Position numbers and translations under genes: made by a program. From assembly GCA_963422685.1 (NCBI GenBank), contig OY730442.1:992001-1056000 (forward strand): a stretch of 64,000 bases of DNA, read 5' to 3'. The notes beneath the pieces are model-generated. The model was given only the letters and a program-made list of their open reading frames with translations. It ran no database searches and was not told where the DNA came from. The DNA comes from Spongiihabitans sp963422685 (lineage in GTDB: Bacteria > Pseudomonadota > Gammaproteobacteria > Arenicellales > Poriferihabitantaceae). This document shows, piece by piece, positions 35,878 through 44,079 of this stretch (within the stretch, counting starts at the first letter, position 1; each line of letters begins with the position of its first letter).

Positions 35878-36978
35878 ATGCCGCTAGTTGCAAACTCTGA
35901 TTTACCCAGTTTCGAACGATTAAGAAACGAAGGGCAGGAAGTTCTCAAGGCCGGGCGCGCCCGCACCCAGGATATCCGTGAGTTGCACATTGGTTTGTTA
36001 AATATGATGCCGGACGCTGCGCTCCAGGCCACGGAACGCCAATTTTTACGTCTGGTAGGTTCATGCAACCGCATTGTGCAATTTTATGTGCATTTATTTA
36101 CCTTTCCTGAAATCCCCAGAGGCGCCGACGCCCGGCAGCACATCGAAAAATTTTACATCCCTTTCGATGAGGTCAGGCGAATGGGGCTGGATGCGCTCAT
36201 ACTTTCCGGTGCAAACCCTGCTCTTAGTGAAATAACCAGGGAGCCTTTCTGGAAACCGTTGGGAAAAGTAGTGGACTGGGCAAAAGACAACGTTTGCTCG
36301 GTGATGTGTTCCTGCCTGGCGACCCATGCCGTTGTGCAGCAACTGTGGGGGCTGGAGCGTTATCCGCTCCCACAAAAACGATGGGGCGTATATTCGAACC
36401 GGGTCACTGAGCAAAGTCACCCGTTAATTTCAAACATAGACAGCCGGTTTGACGCGCCGCACTCCCATGTCTATGAGGTCAATTCGGCGCAGTTTCGCAA
36501 TGCGAATTTAATCGTTCTGGCGGAAAGCAGACAATCTGACCTGCATCTTGCGGTGAGTCCGGATGGCCTCAGATTCGTGTTTTTTCAGGGTCATCCAGAA
36601 TACGACGCCGTCAGCCTGCTAAAGGAATTCAAACGCGAGGTGATCCGCTATCTGGAAGGTGTGCGCACTGATTTTCCACCCTACCCGGAAAATTATTTTT
36701 TTGGTGAAGCATTGGACATTCTCGGACAATTCGAAAAAGAAGTCAGGGAATGCAATCATGATTATGAAAACTTACCCCCTTTTCCCGAACAGGCGTTATC
36801 CAGGCTAGTTGACATCACCTGGTCCGATACGGGCAAGGCAATCATAAATAACTGGCTGGGCCTGGTTTATCAGGTTGCCCACCGGGATAGAGGGAAAGTA
36901 TTTATGGATGGCATTGACGCCGAAGATCCTTTGGGTTTAATCACAAGAAAAGACCGGGCAAAAAAAGACCAGGCCTGA
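35878..36978 (+). CDS. Homoserine O-acyltransferase, MetA family
   Basis: The 366-residue product has MetA features: LHIGLLNMMPDAALQATERQ near the N-terminus, DALILSGANPA, the nucleophile cysteine in CSVMCSCLATHAV, and FFQGHPEYD with the catalytic His and Glu. MetA enzymes acylate homoserine at the start of methionine synthesis. Motifs differ somewhat from E. coli MetA (CWaaqA type loop), so acyl donor and even substrate are uncertain, and the MetA-like subgroup found beside this ATPase may be specialised. The stop codon lies within a hairpin. Confidence 0.8.
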   Translation: MPLVANSDLPSFERLRNEGQEVLKAGRARTQDIRELHIGLLNMMPDAALQATERQFLRLVGSCNRIVQFYVHLFTFPEIPRGADARQHIEKFYIPFDEVRRMGLDALILSGANPALSEITREPFWKPLGKVVDWAKDNVCSVMCSCLATHAVVQQLWGLERYPLPQKRWGVYSNRVTEQSHPLISNIDSRFDAPHSHVYEVNSAQFRNANLIVLAESRQSDLHLAVSPDGLRFVFFQGHPEYDAVSLLKEFKREVIRYLEGVRTDFPPYPENYFFGEALDILGQFEKEVRECNHDYENLPPFPEQALSRLVDITWSDTGKAIINNWLGLVYQVAHRDRGKVFMDGIDAEDPLGLITRKDRAKKDQA

Positions 36979-36990
36979 AGTCTGGTCTTT
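36964..36990 (+). terminator. Hairpin overlapping the end of the metA-like gene
   Basis: AAAGACCAG and CTGGTCTTT form a perfect nine-base stem around a nine-base loop that contains the stop codon. Only three Ts end the stem, so it is a modest intrinsic terminator candidate, possibly working for the convergent comEA-like gene too. Confidence 0.5.
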
Positions 36991-37189
36991 GCCTGATCAG
37001 AAAATGATGCGGTTTGCGCGAGACGCTAACCTCCCGGAGATTCACCCGGGACGCCCGTCTTTAAAGACTGAATTTACCAGGGCCGACCTGATTTCCTGTC
37101 GGTATAACCAGGCCGGCCTGTCTCCAATTGCAGATGCCGGTACAAAACCACAAATTTCCTGTGCGCTGTCAGGCCCTGATGAAACGCGA

Positions 37190-37600
37190 CTATCCGCTGG
37201 ATTGGTTCTCAATGATTGATGTATCCGCGTTGCCAGGGGTGGATGGGGTTTTCTTCGGCGGGTTGTCCCTCATTTCCTGGCTGAGTTCCGAAACGCCGCC
37301 TTCCAGCGTGCCGTATTTCTTAATGCCCTCCAGAGTTTTTTCACCAATTCCGGAAATATCAAGCAAGTCTTCATAACTTTTGAAGCCGCCGAGTTGTTCG
37401 CGATACTTGATCATATCTGCGGACTTTCCGGGGCCAATGCCGGGAATGTATTGCAGCGTCTCGGCATCTGCCTGGTTAAGATTCACTTTTTCAGCCATAG
37501 CCGCATGGGAAAACAGGCTGATGGCCATCACCATTACCCCGAGCTGAAAAAACCGGATTACACGTTGCCCGGCGCGGGCGCTTTGTTTTGCTGAAGTCAT
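37190..37600 (-). CDS. Secreted ComEA-like helix-hairpin-helix protein
   Basis: The 136-residue protein starts with a signal peptide (hydrophobic FFQLGVMVMAISLFSHAAMA), followed by KVNLNQADAETLQYIPGIGP and a second hairpin SYEDLLDISGIGEKTLEGI. This is the double helix-hairpin-helix of ComEA, a periplasmic DNA-binding protein in transformation. The C-terminal tail is polar and disordered (PPKKTPSTPG). Many gammaproteobacteria carry such short versions with no proven competence role. Confidence 0.88.
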   Translation of the reverse strand: MTSAKQSARAGQRVIRFFQLGVMVMAISLFSHAAMAEKVNLNQADAETLQYIPGIGPGKSADMIKYREQLGGFKSYEDLLDISGIGEKTLEGIKKYGTLEGGVSELSQEMRDNPPKKTPSTPGNADTSIIENQSSG

Positions 37601-38006
37601 AATTTATTCTCTTTGATTGCTTAAGTTAAAATATTTATCCGCAAAACAACATTGGCGGATATTTTGATTTCACCCGGAACTATTTCGAACGCCAGGGTCG
37701 GCACAATATAGCCGGTTGGTTTTGATCGGGATGTGATAAAAGTCACAAACTGCCATTATTTTTAACTTATTCAAAAAAAGCGATGCTTCTGGAAAGTCAG
37801 AATAACTGTGATAATAGCGTTTGGCAGGAACAATAAACGGTGTTAATCGGGACACTTTGTTATTTAAATCCATGTTACAAACTTCACAAAATAGATTAAA
37901 TTTCCGCAATGATTTGCGTGTTAACAGCAATTATCCATAGACGACAAATAATTACAAACCAAAGGTTCGGCTTGGGTTCTTGCCAAACCTTACTATGAGG
38001 TACGAA
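37601..38006. other. AT-rich divergent promoter region
   Basis: These 406 bases separate the comEA-like gene from the deiminase gene. The DNA is AT-rich relative to the neighbours. A minus-strand frame of 86 codons (37670-37930) lacks family likeness or a good ribosome-binding site. GAGGT six bases before 38007 sets the next start. Promoters for both flanking genes should be here, but I cannot pinpoint them. Confidence 0.5.
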
Positions 38007-38900
38007 ATGAATACTGATAAAAAAGCCCCGGATTATTGGGGAATCGACAATGACTACGGCGTATTACGCGATGTTTTATTAGGCAGGCCGGAGCATTTTA
38101 AATGGGTAGAAGCCGGGCCGTTAATTGGTCGAACGCTAAACAATATGCACAAAACCGGAATCAAATTTGATTTCGAATTATCGCAAAAGCAGCATCACGA
38201 AATGGTTCGCATATACGAAGATGCCGGGGTTGCCTGCCATTACCTCGATCCTGACCCGGTGCTGCACCGCAATTTCTTTGCCCGGGATTCCAGCGCCATG
38301 ACGCCCTGGGGCGCCTTGATTTGCCACATGCAGCTTAAATGCCGGCGAGCGGATTATTACAGCGCAATCAAATTCTACCAGGACCACAATATACCCATCT
38401 GGAAATATGCCACGGCGGGTCATTTTGAAGGCGGTGATTTTGTCATTCTGGAGCCCGGCACAGTATTGATTGGTTATTGCGGCGAGCGCTCCGAGCAGAC
38501 CGGTGCAGAACAAGTGGCCGAATTTGTCCGTGAAAAAGGCTGGGATGTTGAAGTGGCGCCCATTCCGGCCCTGTTTGTACACATGGATGGCCTGGTGGTT
38601 CCACTGGATAAAAAACTGGTTGTAACCTGCCTTGACGCGCTGGAAAACTGGGTAATCAACTGGATGAAGAAAAAAGGCTTTGCGTTTATTGACGTTGGCT
38701 TCAACGAAGCCAAAGACCTTGGCGTCAATCTGGTCGCTCTGGGCAATAAAAAAGTATTGTCCATGTCCGGTGCAGTCAGACTGAATGAAAAAATGCGCGC
38801 TTTGGGATATGAAGTATTCGCTCCTGACATGTCGATGTTTACCCTGGGTGGTGGTGGAGTTCATTGCCTTTGCCAAGCGCTCAAGCGCGACCCGGTATAA
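38007..38900 (+). CDS. Amidinotransferase/deiminase (DDAH-arginine deiminase superfamily)
   Basis: From the ATG at 38007 (GAGGT at six bases) the product is 297 residues. It has a single beta/alpha propeller domain with FARDSSAMTPWGALI, the catalytic GHFEGGDFVIL and the C-terminal nucleophile region GGGGVHCLCQAL. Enzymes of this superfamily hydrolyse guanidino groups to ureido groups (arginine deiminase, dimethylargininase) or transfer amidino groups. The exact substrate is not readable. The next gene starts four bases after the stop and encodes an N-carbamoyl amidohydrolase, which would process a ureido product, favouring a deiminase role. Confidence 0.85.
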   Translation: MNTDKKAPDYWGIDNDYGVLRDVLLGRPEHFKWVEAGPLIGRTLNNMHKTGIKFDFELSQKQHHEMVRIYEDAGVACHYLDPDPVLHRNFFARDSSAMTPWGALICHMQLKCRRADYYSAIKFYQDHNIPIWKYATAGHFEGGDFVILEPGTVLIGYCGERSEQTGAEQVAEFVREKGWDVEVAPIPALFVHMDGLVVPLDKKLVVTCLDALENWVINWMKKKGFAFIDVGFNEAKDLGVNLVALGNKKVLSMSGAVRLNEKMRALGYEVFAPDMSMFTLGGGGVHCLCQALKRDPV

Positions 38901-38904
38901 AAAC

Positions 38905-40140
38905 ATGTCAAGAGAAAAACTCAGAATAAACGGCCGGCGCCTTTGGGACAGCATCATGGCCATGGCAGAAATCGGCCCTGGTGAAAAAGGCGGTTCATGC
39001 CGCCTGGCTTTGACTGATGCAGACAAACAGGGCAGGGATTTATTCGTGGGCTGGTGCGAACGAGAAAACTGTTTGATCACCCTCGACGACATGGGCAATA
39101 TTTTTGCACGCCGAAATGGGCGAAATACAGCATTGCCCCCCATCGTGGCCGGCAGCCACCTCGACACCCAGCCCCATGGCGGGAAATTCGATGGGATTTA
39201 TGGCGTGTTGTCCGGGTTGGAGGTTGTGCGCACCCTGAACCAAAACCATATTGAAACCGAAGCGCCCGTGGAAATAGTGGTGTGGACAAATGAAGAAGGC
39301 TCCCGGTTTGCGCCGGCGATGATTTCATCCGGGGTTTTTGCCGGATTATTTGCAAAGGATTTCGCCTATTCCCGAACAGACTCCGACGGCAGGTCATTGC
39401 GGACAGAGCTAAACAGAATAGGCTATATGGGCGATGAAAAATGCGGCGCACATCCAATGGGCGCATTATTCGAAGCGCATATCGAACAAGGCCCGATACT
39501 GGAACGGGATAATGACCGGATTGGTGTAGTGACCGGCGCCCAGGGACAGCGCTGGTTTGACGTCACATTCAAAGGCCAGGACTCCCATGCCGGTTCAACC
39601 CCGATGCAGGGTCGCCGGGATGCCCTGGTGGCGGCGGCGGAAATCATCCGGTCCGTGCAGACAATCGCGCTCAACCACGCTCCCCATGCTGTGGCGACTG
39701 TCGGTGAAATCAGAGTCTCGCCCAACTCAAGAAACACCATTCCCGGCGAAGTATTTTTAACCGTAGATATCCGCAACCCGGATGACCAGGTATTAAAAAT
39801 CATGGCGGAAGTATTCCGCAAGCAATGCCAATCCGCTGGCCGTCGGCATAATATTGCAATTGAGACAAACCAGATCTGGCATATTCCGCCGATAAAATTC
39901 GATGAAAATTGTATCCGCGCAGTGGAAAATGCGGCAAACCAGTTAAATTACCGCAATCAACGCATGGTATCCGGCGCCGGTCATGATGCCTGTCAGGTAT
40001 GCCACATTGTGCCCACAGCCATGATTTTTGTGCCCTGCGAGGGCGGACTCAGCCATAATGAAGCAGAGAGCGCCGCCCCGCAAGACCTCGCAGCGGGCTG
40101 CAATGTATTACTGCAGGCCATGCTGGAAATGGCCGGATAG
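38905..40140 (+). CDS. Zn-dependent N-carbamoyl-L-amino acid hydrolase / allantoate amidohydrolase family (M20)
   Basis: The 411-residue enzyme has the M20 dimetal pattern: GSHLDTQPHGGKFDG, the glutamate pair in TNEEGSRF, EAHIEQGPILE and the C-terminal SGAGHDACQ and SHNEAE segments. These enzymes remove carbamoyl or ureido groups from amino acids and allantoate. Translation is likely coupled to the deiminase gene four bases upstream, suggesting a two-step pathway from guanidino to ureido to free amino compound. The start at 38905 is chosen over the longer frame that overlaps the upstream gene. Confidence 0.88.
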   Translation: MSREKLRINGRRLWDSIMAMAEIGPGEKGGSCRLALTDADKQGRDLFVGWCERENCLITLDDMGNIFARRNGRNTALPPIVAGSHLDTQPHGGKFDGIYGVLSGLEVVRTLNQNHIETEAPVEIVVWTNEEGSRFAPAMISSGVFAGLFAKDFAYSRTDSDGRSLRTELNRIGYMGDEKCGAHPMGALFEAHIEQGPILERDNDRIGVVTGAQGQRWFDVTFKGQDSHAGSTPMQGRRDALVAAAEIIRSVQTIALNHAPHAVATVGEIRVSPNSRNTIPGEVFLTVDIRNPDDQVLKIMAEVFRKQCQSAGRRHNIAIETNQIWHIPPIKFDENCIRAVENAANQLNYRNQRMVSGAGHDACQVCHIVPTAMIFVPCEGGLSHNEAESAAPQDLAAGCNVLLQAMLEMAG

Positions 40141-40330
40141 TGCCGCCTGGGACAACCTTCACAGTAAAATGATTTTCGTTGGCCCTTTCAATCAATCTCA
40201 ATCTTGTGATAAATTTTTCTCCATGCTTGACCGAATGCGGGTATCCCTTGTGTCTGTTTATCTGGCCCCGGGTTCTGGACGCAAGGGTATGTACAAAAAT
40301 ATTAGTCCAATCCCGCGGTCAGCACCAATG

Positions 40331-40354
40331 AATGAGCGATTGAATGAGCGATTA
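40331..40354 (+). repeat. 12-bp tandem duplication at a start codon
   Basis: AATGAGCGATTG is followed directly by AATGAGCGATTA, so the ATG AGC GAT beginning of the ureohydrolase gene is present twice. The first copy runs into TGA at once, the second is the real start at 40344. Confidence 0.6.
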
Positions 40355-41294
40355 CCCCGAATTTGACGACCCGATCACCCGGCCGCGTTATACCGGTCTG
40401 GCCACCTTCATGCGTGCGCCCGGCCAGGTGAGTCTGGAAAATGTCGATATTGGCTTGATCGGTGTGCCATTTGATGGCGGCGTAACCAATCGTCCGGGCG
40501 CCAGGCATGGCCCGAGAGAAATTCGCAATCAGTCCAGTTTGATTCGCAGGATGAATCAGGCCACCGGCATTTCGCCCCATGACATTTGCCGGGTACGGGA
40601 TATCGGCGATGCTTGGGTGCAAAAGCCGTTTACGCTGGAGGGCAGCCATAACGAAATTGAACGTTTTTATCAAAAGGTGGCAGCGGCGAATGTCGTACCC
40701 ATCTCGGCCGGCGGTGATCACTCCATCACCTTGCCGATTTTCCGCGCCTTGGCGAAAAATGGCCCGGTTGGCATGGTGCATTTTGATGCGCACTGCGATA
40801 CCGGCGAGGACTATCTTGGATCAAAATTTCATCATGGTGCGCCATTCAGTCGGGCCGTGGAGGAAGGGCTGCTTGACCCGGTGCGCACGATTCAAATCGG
40901 TATTCGCGGCTCGCTGAATGATCCGGACGTCTGGAAATTCAGCCATGACTCCGGGATGCGCGTGATTTATATAGAGGAATACTTTGAAATGGGATACAAG
41001 GCGGTGGTGGCAGAAGCGCGAAAAATTGTCGGCGACGGGCCGACCTATATCAGTTTCGACGTGGACGCTTTGGACCCGGTATATGCGCCGGGCACGGGCA
41101 CCCCGGAAGTGGGCGGATACAGCACTTTGGAAGCACAAATGATGATCCGGGGTTTAAGCGGCCTGAATCTGGTCGGCGGCGACGTGGTCGAGGTTTCGCC
41201 GCCATTCGACCCCAGCGGCAATACCGCGCTGGTGGGTGCAGCCATGATGTTCGAAATCCTGTGCGTTATCGCCGAATCCGTGGCCGCAAGATAA
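40344..41294 (+). CDS. Ureohydrolase (agmatinase / guanidino-acid hydrolase family)
   Basis: The 316-residue enzyme has the three dimanganese motifs: SAGGDHSITLP, MVHFDAHCDTGED and SFDVDALDPVYAPG. It hydrolyses a guanidino group to an amine plus urea. NRPGARHGPREIR near the N-terminus and FHHGAPFSRAVEEGL fit agmatinase, guanidinobutyrase and guanidinopropionase, which cannot be told apart by eye. It lies about 200 bases after the carbamoylase gene on the same strand, so the three genes form a guanidino-compound cluster. Confidence 0.9.
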   Translation: MSDYPEFDDPITRPRYTGLATFMRAPGQVSLENVDIGLIGVPFDGGVTNRPGARHGPREIRNQSSLIRRMNQATGISPHDICRVRDIGDAWVQKPFTLEGSHNEIERFYQKVAAANVVPISAGGDHSITLPIFRALAKNGPVGMVHFDAHCDTGEDYLGSKFHHGAPFSRAVEEGLLDPVRTIQIGIRGSLNDPDVWKFSHDSGMRVIYIEEYFEMGYKAVVAEARKIVGDGPTYISFDVDALDPVYAPGTGTPEVGGYSTLEAQMMIRGLSGLNLVGGDVVEVSPPFDPSGNTALVGAAMMFEILCVIAESVAAR

Positions 41295-41401
41295 TCCGGG
41301 GCAAGGCGGAGCTCCACTGCCTGCTCGTTAGCAGTACAATAGCAAGTTTATACGTGATAAAATTTTACCTGACAAACTAAAACCTTGAGTGGGGAACAAC
41401 C

Positions 41402-43435
41402 ATGAACAAATCCATTATTAAATTAATCACATCGGCCAAGGTGGGAGGAGTGACGAGCGATAAACGAATCGAAGGTTTTGGTGCGCCCGAAACGGTTGTC
41501 CCCGTCCGACCCTGGGGGGGGGGGGGGCGCCCGCGAGAAGCAAGGAAGGTCATCATTGACTCGGTCGCGATCGCCTCCATGGCCGCCCACTCGCTGGGCG
41601 GGGGGCTGACCGCTGGCAGCCTGGGCATGGGCAAGCCCATTGCCGGGGCGGTCGGCGGCGTCGTGGCGGCGCTGGTGGGGGATGAGGCCTGGGCGCAAGC
41701 AGACAAAGGCGACGTGGGTGCGAAGGGTGATAAGGGTGATAAGGGCGACACGGGCGCGCCGGGTTTCGACGGTTTTGTGGGTGATAAGGGTGACGCTGGC
41801 GTGGAGGGTCCCAAGGGCGAGCCGGGTCTGACGGGTCCCAAGGGCGAGCCGGGTCTGACGGGTCCCAAGGGTGATGCGGGTGGTCAGAAGGGCGACACGG
41901 GCGCGGTGGGTGCGACGGGTCCGAAGGGCAACGTGGGCGCTGATGGCGCGGCGGGTCCGAAGGGTGATGCGGGTCTGAAGGGTGATGCGGGCGCGGTGGG
42001 TGCGACGGGTCCGAAGGGCAACGTGGGCGCTGATGGCGCGGCGGGTCCGAAGGGCGACCCGGGCGAGTCGGGCCTCTCAGGCCGTGATGGCGAGAAGGGC
42101 GAGCCGGGTCTGACGGGTCCCAAGGGTGATGCGGGTGGTCAGAAGGGCGACACGGGCGCGGTGGGTGCGACGGGTCCGAAGGGCAACGTGGGCGCTGATG
42201 GCGCGGCGGGTCCGAAGGGTGATGCGGGTCTGAAGGGTGATGCGGGCGCGGTGGGTGCGACGGGTCCGAAGGGCAACGTGGGCGCTGATGGCGCGGCGGG
42301 TCCGAAGGGCGACCCGGGCGAGTCGGGCCTCTCAGGCCGTGATGGCGAGAAGGGCGAGCCGGGTCTGACGGGTCCCAAGGGTGATGCGGGTGGTCAGAAG
42401 GGCGACACGGGCGCGGTGGGTCCCAAGGGTGATGTGGGCACGGCGGGTCTGAAGGGCGACGCGGGCACGGCGGGTCCCAAGGGCGACGCGGGCGCGGATG
42501 GCGTGGACGGCGCACAGGGTCTGAAGGGTGATGCGGGTGCGGATGGCGTGGACGGCGCACAGGGTCTGAAGGGTGATGCGGGTGCGGATGGCGTGGACGG
42601 CGCACAGGGTCTGAAGGGTGATGCGGGCACGGCGGGTCCCAAGGGCGACGCGGGCGCGGATGGCGTGGACGGCGCACAGGGTCTGAAGGGTGATGCGGGT
42701 GCGGATGGCGTGGACGGCGCACAGGGTCTGAAGGGTGATGCGGGTGCGCCGGGTCAGAAAGGCGACATGGGCGAGGCAGCGGCCGCAATCTCGTCCGAGG
42801 ACGTGGAGATGGTCGCAAAGAGTTTGCTGGACGGTGAACTTAAAGGCGCCCCTGGAGAGGCGCAGCAGATAATCGGTAAAGCGTTGCAGCGCATTCTCAA
42901 GGAAAACAAGGAAACCGCTGCATCCGATGCGTACGCGAGAACCCAGCAATCGGCAAGCGCTGGCCCGGCGATAGATGCGGAGAATACGGCTGCGGTGGTC
43001 CGGGAGGCCTTCATAAGCGAGGGGATTACGCACCAACAGCAGACGAGCACGCTCTTTTACGGCGTGTATCAGAATGCGACCGATGTCAGGAAAAACATGG
43101 CCGATGTCGCGCAAAACACGGGAGATATACGTCGCAACCAGCGCAACATCCTGAGCAACCAGCAGCTGATCGGCGGCCTGCGAGAGGATCTCGGCCGATT
43201 CCGCGCAGAGGCGCGCGAGGGAACGGCGATCGCGATCGCGCTCGGCGGCCTGCGCATGCCGCAAGGCGCCAACGGAGCGCTTGGGGTGCGGCTGAGCCAT
43301 TTCGAGGGACAGGAGGCAGTGGCCGCGGGCACGGCGTTCCACCTGAACGACAGGGCGACATTGGACATCGGCGTCTCGCACGGCTTCGAGTACTCGCAGA
43401 CCGGCCTTACCGCCGGTTTCACCCTGTCCTGGTAG
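41402..43435 (+). CDS. Collagen-like trimeric autotransporter adhesin (YadA-type anchor)
   Basis: The 677-residue protein has an unusual N-terminal region with a glycine run coded by a 14-G tract, then a hydrophobic segment ending DEAWA-QA near residue 98, a likely signal peptidase site. Residues about 101-457 are Gly-X-Y collagen repeats (for example GPKGDAGLKGDAGAVG), broken three times by an extra Gly before GQK. About 35 lysines occur there, each followed by Gly. A helical stalk (residues about 458-605, heptad-like NTGDIRRNQRNILSNQQ) leads to a 70-residue C-terminal anchor with four strands and terminal aromatic (GLTAGFTLSW), as in YadA-family trimeric adhesins. GGGGA precedes the ATG. 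It would form a trimeric collagen fibre on the outer membrane. It heads the modification operon. Confidence 0.93.
   Translation: MNKSIIKLITSAKVGGVTSDKRIEGFGAPETVVPVRPWGGGGRPREARKVIIDSVAIASMAAHSLGGGLTAGSLGMGKPIAGAVGGVVAALVGDEAWAQADKGDVGAKGDKGDKGDTGAPGFDGFVGDKGDAGVEGPKGEPGLTGPKGEPGLTGPKGDAGGQKGDTGAVGATGPKGNVGADGAAGPKGDAGLKGDAGAVGATGPKGNVGADGAAGPKGDPGESGLSGRDGEKGEPGLTGPKGDAGGQKGDTGAVGATGPKGNVGADGAAGPKGDAGLKGDAGAVGATGPKGNVGADGAAGPKGDPGESGLSGRDGEKGEPGLTGPKGDAGGQKGDTGAVGPKGDVGTAGLKGDAGTAGPKGDAGADGVDGAQGLKGDAGADGVDGAQGLKGDAGADGVDGAQGLKGDAGTAGPKGDAGADGVDGAQGLKGDAGADGVDGAQGLKGDAGAPGQKGDMGEAAAAISSEDVEMVAKSLLDGELKGAPGEAQQIIGKALQRILKENKETAASDAYARTQQSASAGPAIDAENTAAVVREAFISEGITHQQQTSTLFYGVYQNATDVRKNMADVAQNTGDIRRNQRNILSNQQLIGGLREDLGRFRAEAREGTAIAIALGGLRMPQGANGALGVRLSHFEGQEAVAAGTAFHLNDRATLDIGVSHGFEYSQTGLTAGFTLSW
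41514..41527 (+). repeat. 14-G homopolymer tract, probable phase-variation switch
   Basis: Fourteen consecutive Gs lie at codons 38-42 of the collagen adhesin gene. At this length the frame is open. One G more leads to TGA about 10 codons on, and one G fewer to a TGA within about 25 codons. Slippage at such tracts is a known on/off mechanism for surface adhesins. Confidence 0.8.
41881..42390 (+). repeat. Two perfect 255-bp tandem repeats in the collagen region
   Basis: 41881-42135 and 42136-42390 appear identical, each coding 85 residues, and a third copy begins at 42391 but diverges after about 30 bases. Further on, 45-bp units coding GADGVDGAQGLKGDA recur several times (about 42490-42750). 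Identity at the DNA level means recent duplication; such repeats could vary the fibre length. Confidence 0.9.
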
Positions 43436-43473
43436 AAGGAGAGTCGCCGCCTCACACCCACGGACCGCAAGGG

Positions 43474-44079
43474 ATGCAATGCCTGCTGACATGGGCGAAC
43501 GCGCTCGCGGCAAGCTCCTGCTGGCGCGAGGCCGCCCCCGACATCCTGACGATCCCTTTCCTCAGCCCGGAGTTCTGCGCCGCGCTGATCGCCGCGGCTG
43601 AAGAGAGGCTCGACGCCTTCGGGCCTCTGCCGTCGGATGTCGAGAACCGGGCCGCACCGGGCCGGGAATTGCGCATCAACCACATCGCGCCGGAGGTCGC
43701 CCGGCAGTTCGAGACGCACTTCAACAAGCATATCGCCCCGGTGCTGCGCACGTACTGGTGGCCGCTCAAGCTCGGCAAGACGCGAATGCCGTTCATCCTG
43801 CGCTATTCGCCGGACACCCAGGCTGTGCTTGACCCGCACCACGACGCGGCCATGGTGAGCATGGCGATCCTGCTGAATGCGGACTACGAGGGCGGCGAGC
43901 TGACCTTTCCGCGCCAGCACTGGAACAGCGCCGGGGTCGGTGTCGGCAACATCATCGCGTTTCCAAGCCGCGTGACGCACGTGCACTGGGTCATGCCGGT
44001 GACTGCTGGCACGCGTTACGCCATGGCCGCGTGGGTGGCTCCGCCGGGAGACAACCCGAACGACGCCATTACGCCATGA
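43474..44079 (+). CDS. Lysyl hydroxylase-like Fe(II)/2-oxoglutarate dioxygenase
   Basis: The 201-residue protein matches the C-terminal hydroxylase domain of animal procollagen lysyl hydroxylases (PLOD/LH). FILRYSPDTQAVLDPHHDAA carries the iron ligands H122 and D124, DYEGGELTF is the conserved turn, and SRVTHVHWVMPVTAGTRYAM carries the third ligand H171 and the 2-oxoglutarate arginine R181, spaced ten residues apart as H719 and R729 in human LH3. It has no signal peptide, so it should act in the cytoplasm on the nascent collagen chain, adding 5-hydroxyl groups to lysine. The gene follows the collagen adhesin by 38 bases and overlaps the glycosyltransferase gene (ATGA). Start uncertain: no clear ribosome-binding site before 43474. 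Confidence 0.88.
   Translation: MQCLLTWANALAASSCWREAAPDILTIPFLSPEFCAALIAAAEERLDAFGPLPSDVENRAAPGRELRINHIAPEVARQFETHFNKHIAPVLRTYWWPLKLGKTRMPFILRYSPDTQAVLDPHHDAAMVSMAILLNADYEGGELTFPRQHWNSAGVGVGNIIAFPSRVTHVHWVMPVTAGTRYAMAAWVAPPGDNPNDAITP

Noticed and set aside
37670..37930. 86-codon minus-strand frame in the region upstream of the deiminase gene
   Set aside because: AT-rich intergenic DNA, no ribosome-binding site, no recognisable motif.
41877..42760. Possible CRISPR-like array because of regular repeats
   Set aside because: Units are contiguous coding repeats (255 and 45 bp) without unique spacers.
41553..42818. 421-codon minus-strand frame antisense to the collagen gene, rich in Pro, His and Arg
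   Set aside because: Low-complexity mirror of Gly-X-Y codons in GC-rich DNA; no start context or family likeness.
42332..43513. 393-codon minus-strand frame over the collagen and anchor region
   Set aside because: Repeated ITLQTLCAVHAI units merely mirror the 45-bp collagen repeats; the plus strand encodes a recognisable protein.
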